From Pelotomaculum sp. (lineage in GTDB: Bacteria; Bacillota; Desulfotomaculia; Desulfotomaculales; Pelotomaculaceae): DNA of 8,446 bases. A program made the translations under genes and the position numbers. The DNA lies in assembly GCA_003489345.1 (NCBI GenBank), contig DNIT01000226.1, positions 1 through 8,446 on the forward strand, written 5' to 3'. The notes under the pieces are model-generated. The model saw only the letters and a program-made list of their open reading frames with translations. It was not told the origin of the DNA and did no database searches. Shown here piece after piece: positions 4,728 through 8,446 of the stretch; positions within the stretch are counted from its first letter, which is position 1; the number at the start of each line of letters is the position of its first letter.

Positions 4728-5615
4728 ATGGCAGAAGTTAAGTGGATTAAGTTGAATGTAGCGATGTTCGACGATGATAAAATACGAATTATTGAGACTA
4801 TGCCAGAAGCAGATTCCATCCTGGTTATTTGGGTTAAATTGCTCACCCTCGCCGGGAAGAAAAACATGAACGGCTATATCTTTCTTACTGAAAACATTCC
4901 ATACACGGATGAAATGTTGGCAGGATTATTTAACCGTCCACTTACAACAGTACGCCTTGCGTTAGAAACTTTTAATAGGTTCAACATGATCAATTATAAC
5001 GAAAGTAATCATCTCCATATCACCAATTGGGACAAGCACCAAAACATTGAGGGGCTAGATAAAATCCGGGAGCAAACGAGGAGAAGGGTTGCTGATTATC
5101 GAGAAAGGCAAAAGGAATTACCGGAACCGGAACCAACAGAATGTAACGTTACAGGTAACGCTACAGTAACGCAAGGTAACGCAACAGAAATAGATATAGA
5201 AGAAGATAAAGAAATAGATAATATATCTTTAAGCGAAAAACCAAAAGATAAAAAATCTTCTCCAAAGAAAGAGGCCAAGACCTTTGTTAAAGGTGATCTT
5301 GAATTTACAATTGCAGCTTACATCTTCAATAAGATGCGCTACATAAATCCGGACTTGAAAAAGATTAAAGATTTTCAAAAGTGGTGTAAGGACGTTGATT
5401 ATATTCTTCGCATAGACGAAATAGACAAAGACGAATTAAAAGAAACTATTGACTGGGTTTATGATAACGATTTTTGGAAAGGAGTTGTTTCGAGTCCAAG
5501 CGGTTTACGCAAAAATTATCAACAAATACGCACAAAAATGTTAGCAGAAGCATCCCAAAAGCCACGACAAAGAGAACGGTTATTTTATGATGTCGATGAT
5601 TTAATCCCCCATTAA
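4728..5615 (+). CDS. Phage replisome organizer / helicase-loader-like replication protein
   Basis: A protein of 295 residues. The first 105 match the phage replisome-organizer N-terminal domain (winged-helix): MAEVKWIKLN, FDDDKIRIIETMPEADSILV, IPYTDEMLAGLFNRP, TTVRLALETF, and HITNWDKHQ. A charged, low-complexity linker (about 112-185) follows. The C-terminal part (about 190-275) has the DnaD-like arrangement with DWVYDNDFWKGVVSSPSGLR, a region that contacts helicase or DNA in related loaders (family knowledge). It should bind the origin and load the helicase encoded next. ATG at 4728 is chosen because GGAGGG is ten bases ahead and MAEVKWIK is the familiar start; a TTG at 4710 behind AAAGGAAG is a fair alternative adding six residues. 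The linker-coding DNA holds iterons, so the gene probably contains the origin. Confidence 0.85.
   Translation: MAEVKWIKLNVAMFDDDKIRIIETMPEADSILVIWVKLLTLAGKKNMNGYIFLTENIPYTDEMLAGLFNRPLTTVRLALETFNRFNMINYNESNHLHITNWDKHQNIEGLDKIREQTRRRVADYRERQKELPEPEPTECNVTGNATVTQGNATEIDIEEDKEIDNISLSEKPKDKKSSPKKEAKTFVKGDLEFTIAAYIFNKMRYINPDLKKIKDFQKWCKDVDYILRIDEIDKDELKETIDWVYDNDFWKGVVSSPSGLRKNYQQIRTKMLAEASQKPRQRERLFYDVDDLIPH
5143..5187. repeat. Four GTAACG-headed iterons, candidate replication origin
   Basis: Four tandem units begin GTAACG, at 5143, 5155, 5166 and 5176 (periods 12, 11 and 10 bases), each followed by a pyrimidine and then A/T-rich CWACA-like bases. The first unit contains the perfect 10-base palindrome GTAACGTTAC (5143-5152). 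They lie in the linker-coding part of the replisome-organizer gene (residues 139-153). Such iterons inside the initiator gene are the known layout of lambda-type and several Gram-positive phage origins. Confidence 0.6.
5188..5232. other. AT-rich stretch next to the iterons, candidate DNA unwinding element
   Basis: Only 7 of these 45 bases are G or C, by far the most AT-rich stretch near the iterons, with repeated AGATA-like words and strong purine bias on the + strand. It encodes the acidic Glu/Asp/Ile linker. Placed directly after the iterons, it fits the unwinding element of an origin (inference). A further A-rich segment continues to about 5280. Confidence 0.5.
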
Positions 5616-5628
5616 TCTAAACACCCCT

Positions 5629-5648
5629 AAAGGTGGTGATAACCAATA
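5629..5648 (+). promoter_or_regulatory. Extended Shine-Dalgarno with ATA start codon
   Basis: AAAGGTGGTGAT (5629-5640) matches the anti-Shine-Dalgarno complement AAGGAGGTGAT at all but one position. Eight bases after its GGTGGTG core comes ATA (5646-5648), in frame with the helicase. No ATG, GTG or TTG is in frame near this site, and the first in-frame ATG (5694) has no such site. Confidence 0.6.
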
Positions 5649-7127
5649 GAATATATAACTGATATTGAGGCTGAGAGAAGAATTGTTTCAGCCATGCTAC
5701 ACTCTGACTCAGATACTACCCGCATACAAATCCTGGATGCTGTTTCAGACAAAGACTTTGCCCACCCCTTCACCCGAGACATTTTCCTGTTATCTCAAAG
5801 CCTCTTTATCCAGGGTATAAGACCCACTACAGTCGAGATATTTAAAGAAGGCATGAAATACGGCTACATAAAAAGCCAAAAGGATAGAGAGCAGATAGCC
5901 CACATAGCGGAGCACTACATTGACGATGAAAATATCTCTTATTGGATAGGCAAGGTTAAGGATGCCTCTAAGGGCCGCTCATTGCAAAGGTTCCTAAAGG
6001 TATACGCCAATCGCTTGAGCAACGATCAGAACGATATTAGCGAACTCATACGGCAAGCAAGTGGCGAACTATTTTCAATTGCCCAGAACATCGAGAATGA
6101 GAAAGTTCTAACCGGTAAAGACCTTGCTGAATACGGGGAGCAGCGGATAAAAAGCCGAGTTGAAGCCTACCGCAAAGCTCAAGAAGATGCCAAGTTTCCA
6201 GATGAAGCAGTTATCCCCCTCGAAGGTGTGCCAACTGGATTTGCAACACTAGATAAAATGTCCCTAGGCTATAAAGCCGGGGATTTAATTGTTTTAGGGG
6301 CTCAGACCGGCCATGGCAAAACAGCCTTCGCTATTGCCACTTCAAAGGCCGTTTGCGTTGAAGCAGGTGAATCCCTCTACTATCTCAACACCGAAATGAG
6401 CAAAGAACAATTGGTGGACAGGTGGGCTCCTATTATGGCCGGTGAGCCTATGCAGCAGATAAGAACAGGCTCACTTACCAACCAGCAAATGGAACGTGTC
6501 CTGGAAGGCTTCAGGCCCCTATCAGAAGCAAAGTTCTATACTGACGATAAACCCTTGACCAGACTCACACCTCAAAGAACCGAGATTAAGATCCGCAAGT
6601 ATCAAATGCAGTTCGGAATCAAGATAGCCATAATTGACTACGTTGGCCGGATGCAGAAGCTTCAAAAGGGTTTAGAGGAATGGCAGGTCCTTGAGCAGAT
6701 TGTAAAGTCCATGAAAGAGTTAGCCCAGGAATTGGGCATAGCAATTATGGTCCTGGCTCAATTGAACCCGGACGGTAGTCTTCAGGGAGCTAAAAGGATA
6801 AAGAACGAATGCGACATGATGTTTACCTTGGAACCGGCCAGTCTCGAAGAAGAGGGCAAAAAGAAGAGAAAGTCCAGGAAGCCTGTAAATGGCACGGTTC
6901 AACGTGAAGCTAACTACTACCTACACATTGAGAAGGCCCGCGACTTTGCCAGCAACCGGGACATACCCCTATTCTTTGATACGGCCAAGCAGCAAATCAG
7001 AGAGGTAAAAGGCTCGGGGAATGATGCTCCACCTCTCCCACCTGAACCGCCACCCGAAAAGAAGGATGAAGGGTTGTTTTCAAATTGGCATGAATTGGGC
7101 AAAGAAATTGACTACCGGGAGGAGTGA
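5646..7127 (+). CDS. DnaB-like replicative helicase, probable ATA start
   Basis: A protein of 493 residues if started at ATA, near the usual DnaB length. Residues 1-20 (MEYITDIEAERRIVSAMLHS) match the conserved DnaB N-terminus (xxEAExxVLxAML), which would be lost with the ATG at 5694. The N-terminal helical domain runs to about 130, then a linker, then the RecA-like domain from about 190: VPTGFATLDKMSLGYKAGDL, Walker A GAQTGHGKT (218-226), catalytic E250 in NTEMSKEQL, Walker B IAIIDY (327-332), LAQLN (370-374), and HIEKARDFASN (427-437), where DnaB carries its arginine finger. The motif usually read as SGAIEQDAD is divergent here (GAKRIKNECDMM). It unwinds DNA at the phage fork and is expected to be loaded by the product of the upstream gene. 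The C-terminus (about 455-493) is Pro-rich and then acidic. Confidence 0.9.
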   Translation: MEYITDIEAERRIVSAMLHSDSDTTRIQILDAVSDKDFAHPFTRDIFLLSQSLFIQGIRPTTVEIFKEGMKYGYIKSQKDREQIAHIAEHYIDDENISYWIGKVKDASKGRSLQRFLKVYANRLSNDQNDISELIRQASGELFSIAQNIENEKVLTGKDLAEYGEQRIKSRVEAYRKAQEDAKFPDEAVIPLEGVPTGFATLDKMSLGYKAGDLIVLGAQTGHGKTAFAIATSKAVCVEAGESLYYLNTEMSKEQLVDRWAPIMAGEPMQQIRTGSLTNQQMERVLEGFRPLSEAKFYTDDKPLTRLTPQRTEIKIRKYQMQFGIKIAIIDYVGRMQKLQKGLEEWQVLEQIVKSMKELAQELGIAIMVLAQLNPDGSLQGAKRIKNECDMMFTLEPASLEEEGKKKRKSRKPVNGTVQREANYYLHIEKARDFASNRDIPLFFDTAKQQIREVKGSGNDAPPLPPEPPPEKKDEGLFSNWHELGKEIDYREE

Positions 7128-7327
7128 TGCTATTGATTTTCTATCATGACTTCACTGACAAAGAAATAAATATTCACCTTCTGGCAGGGATGAACTCCCT
7201 GCTTTTTGTTGAGGCCGAAGGGACAGAGCGGGAGCAGGCGGTGCATCTGATTCTTAGCGATAGGCAGATGCGGGAGTTAAAGAAGGCAATGGAGGTGGGA
7301 GCCAAACAATATGAACAATTGGAATAA
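7127..7327 (+). CDS. Unknown small protein (66 aa)
   Basis: A frame of 66 residues starting at an ATG that overlaps the helicase stop (TGATG). The site GGGAGGAG (7117-7124) is only a few bases ahead of this ATG and better spaced for a TTG at 7133, so the true start may be two codons later. The sequence reads FYHDFTDKEINIHLLAG, then a strand SLLFVEAEGTE and a helix ILSDRQMRELKKAMEVGAKQ. It looks like a compact alpha/beta protein. No family or catalytic motif is recognised. It overlaps the following methyltransferase-like gene by 17 bases. Confidence 0.65.
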   Translation: MLLIFYHDFTDKEINIHLLAGMNSLLFVEAEGTEREQAVHLILSDRQMRELKKAMEVGAKQYEQLE

Positions 7328-7865
7328 AATCATACTGGATTTATGTGGTGGCACTGGTTCCTGGTCCAAACCCTATTATGATAACGGATATGACGTTCGA
7401 GTTATCACCTTGCCGGACAATGATGTAAGGCTGTGCCCCCCCCCGCAGGGAATTTATGGAATATTGGCAGCTCCCCCGTGTACCGATTTCGCTTCTAGCG
7501 GTGCTAGGTGGTGGGAGGCTAAAGGCAAATCTGCTTTGCTTGAAGCCCTGTCCATTGTAGATGCCTGTTACAGAATAATATCTATCGCTAATCCTGTATT
7601 TTGGTGCTTAGAAAATCCTATTGGTAGACTGGTTCATTATCTCGGTGAGCCAGTTTTGTATTTTGACCCCTGTGACTACGGCGATCCGTATACCAAAAAA
7701 ACTTGTCTGTGGGGCAACTTTAATATCCCCGCAAAGAACCCGGTAGAGCCAACGGAAGGCAGTAAGATGTGGCGATGCTATGGAGGTAAAAGCGAACGAA
7801 CCAAGCGATTGAGAAGCGCAACCCCCCCCGGTTTTGCCCAAGCCTTCTATGAAGCCAATAGATGA
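7311..7865 (+). CDS. Compact cytosine-C5 DNA methyltransferase-like protein
   Basis: A protein of 184 residues with a SAM-binding Rossmann-type pattern. Motif I is LDLCGGTGSWSKP (9-21), the motif IV PPC is at 55-57 (ILAAPPCTDF), and motif VI appears as LENP (100-103) where cytosine-C5 enzymes have ENV. YGDPYTKKTCLWG (123-135) and ATPPGFAQAF (170-179) are further conserved stretches. Compact relatives are common in phages (recollection). It is much shorter than typical C5 methyltransferases and has no visible target-recognition domain, so activity and target are open: a minimal methylase, another base modifier or an inactive relative. Runs of nine C (7436-7444) and eight C (7822-7829) lie inside the gene. 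ATG at 7311 has GGGAG nine bases ahead. Confidence 0.7.
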   Translation: MNNWNKIILDLCGGTGSWSKPYYDNGYDVRVITLPDNDVRLCPPPQGIYGILAAPPCTDFASSGARWWEAKGKSALLEALSIVDACYRIISIANPVFWCLENPIGRLVHYLGEPVLYFDPCDYGDPYTKKTCLWGNFNIPAKNPVEPTEGSKMWRCYGGKSERTKRLRSATPPGFAQAFYEANR

Positions 7866-7878
7866 GAGGAAGTGAGTT

Positions 7879-8130
7879 ATGCCGAGAATAACACCAGGAG
7901 AATACCAAATGATCCAGACTGAGCTTATAACCATGGCTGCTACAGTTCAGGGCTTCGACCTTGAAGGATTCCTTGAAAACATATCATACGCCGATACAAT
8001 GGGGCCTATCCTTGATCCTACGCTTTGGACGAAGGGCTCAGATCGGATGCACAAGATTGAGCAAATAGCCCGAGCAGCGTTGAGGTTTCAAAAGGAATGT
8101 GCCAAAGCATTGGGGGTGGAAGAAGCATGA
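7879..8130 (+). CDS. Unknown phage protein (83 aa)
   Basis: A protein of 83 residues with AGAGGAAG shortly before its ATG and a four-base overlap (ATGA) with the resolvase gene. It is mostly helical: an N-terminal helix EYQMIQTELITMAATVQG, a middle loop with GPILDPTLWTKGS, and a C-terminal helix MHKIEQIARAALRFQKECAK. It has no recognised motif. Its coupling to the RuvC-like gene suggests a partner in recombination or replication, but that is inferred from position only. Confidence 0.65.
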   Translation: MPRITPGEYQMIQTELITMAATVQGFDLEGFLENISYADTMGPILDPTLWTKGSDRMHKIEQIARAALRFQKECAKALGVEEA

Positions 8131-8446
8131 TTCTATCCATCGACCCAGGCCCCATACAGAGCGCATTTGCCGTCCTTGATGAATACCTAAAGCCTATCGA
8201 GTTTGGAATCCTGCCGAACGACGAATTGCTTAACCGTCTGCATTGGGGAGAGTTTAAGGGCAAAAACAATTACTTTGCAATTGAAATGATTGCATCCCAA
8301 GGAATGGCGGTTGGTAAAACCGTTTTTGAAACCTGCGTTTGGATAGGCCGATTCTGGCAGGAAGCCGATTGTCCTTACAAACAATTTGTCTACCGTAAGG
8401 ACGAAAAGATGAACCTTTGCGGGAGTATGAGGGCAAAAGACGGTAA
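8127..8446 (+). CDS. RuvC-like Holliday junction resolvase (partial, 3' end outside window)
   Basis: The first 106 residues of an RNase H-fold endonuclease run off the right edge. The leading strand ILSIDPGPIQSAFAVLD carries the first catalytic aspartate D6 in the DPG motif, and YFAIEMIAS gives E53, the second acidic residue of the RuvC family. RKDEKMNL (90-97) and the start of an SMRAKDG segment follow, as in phage RuvC-like proteins (recollection). The last acidic residues would lie beyond the window. It probably cleaves branched DNA made during phage replication or recombination. The start ATG overlaps the preceding stop, with GGTGGAAG as a modest binding site. Confidence 0.75.
   Translation, partial: MILSIDPGPIQSAFAVLDEYLKPIEFGILPNDELLNRLHWGEFKGKNNYFAIEMIASQGMAVGKTVFETCVWIGRFWQEADCPYKQFVYRKDEKMNLCGSMRAKDG

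Noticed and set aside
4703..4741. 12-codon leader peptide MHIGGTKQDGRS ahead of the replication gene
   Set aside because: It is open and sits behind AAAGGAAG, but the spacing is short and it overlaps the real start out of frame; nothing else supports it.
5516..5524. TTATCAACA, one mismatch from a DnaA box
   Set aside because: A single near-match inside a conserved coding segment, far from the iterons, is expected by chance.
1..8446. CRISPR array, insertion sequence, rRNA or tRNA genes
   Set aside because: No regularly spaced repeats with unique spacers, no transposase motif and no RNA gene structure were seen on either strand.

Overview
The window looks like part of the early and replication region of a tailed bacteriophage or prophage of a Firmicutes host, probably a clostridial (Peptococcaceae-like) one. 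This rests on strong AGGAGG-type ribosome binding sites, several GTG and TTG starts, tightly packed genes with overlaps of 4 to 17 bases, and protein families typical of such phages: a phage replisome-organizer N-terminal domain, a DnaB-type helicase, the phage metallopeptidase family, a RuvC-like resolvase and a ribbon-helix-helix regulator. No capsid, tail, lysis, integrase, rRNA or tRNA gene is visible. The host assignment is inference.

Left block (2-3771, all +): the tail of an unknown gene; a secreted or anchored 3D-domain protein; a Cys-rich protein; a 54-residue membrane protein; a PAPS-reductase-like protein with a PP-loop and an Fe-S-type cysteine set; a helix-turn-helix protein; a 352-residue multidomain protein carrying a second copy of the Cys-rich module; and two small ORFs of 31 and 49 codons. 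Most starts overlap or directly follow the preceding stop, which suggests one operon. It ends at a good intrinsic terminator (3799-3820).

Middle block (3887-4690): a + strand phage metallopeptidase faces a - strand ribbon-helix-helix gene, with a shared hairpin between them (4429-4449) whose loop holds the stop codon of the regulator. The regulator has a convincing sigma-A promoter (4636-4664). Upstream of it are two tandem TGTTAAACT boxes. The palindromic -35 hexamer TTGCAA could also serve a weaker divergent promoter for the replication genes.

Right block (4728-8446, all +): replisome organizer, DnaB-like helicase, a small unknown gene, a compact cytosine-methyltransferase-like protein, another unknown gene and a RuvC-like resolvase cut by the window edge. 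Inside the replisome-organizer gene are four GTAACG-headed iterons followed by a very AT-rich stretch, a layout like the lambda ori within gene O and the best candidate for the replication origin. The helicase appears to start at a non-canonical ATA codon behind a near-perfect extended Shine-Dalgarno sequence.

The most unusual points are the candidate intragenic origin, the ATA start, the duplicated CFLC/IRDLP Cys module flanking the PAPS-reductase-like gene, the divergent control region, and three poly-C tracts of 8 or 9 bases inside genes. Function assignments come from recognised motifs only; no database search was possible.
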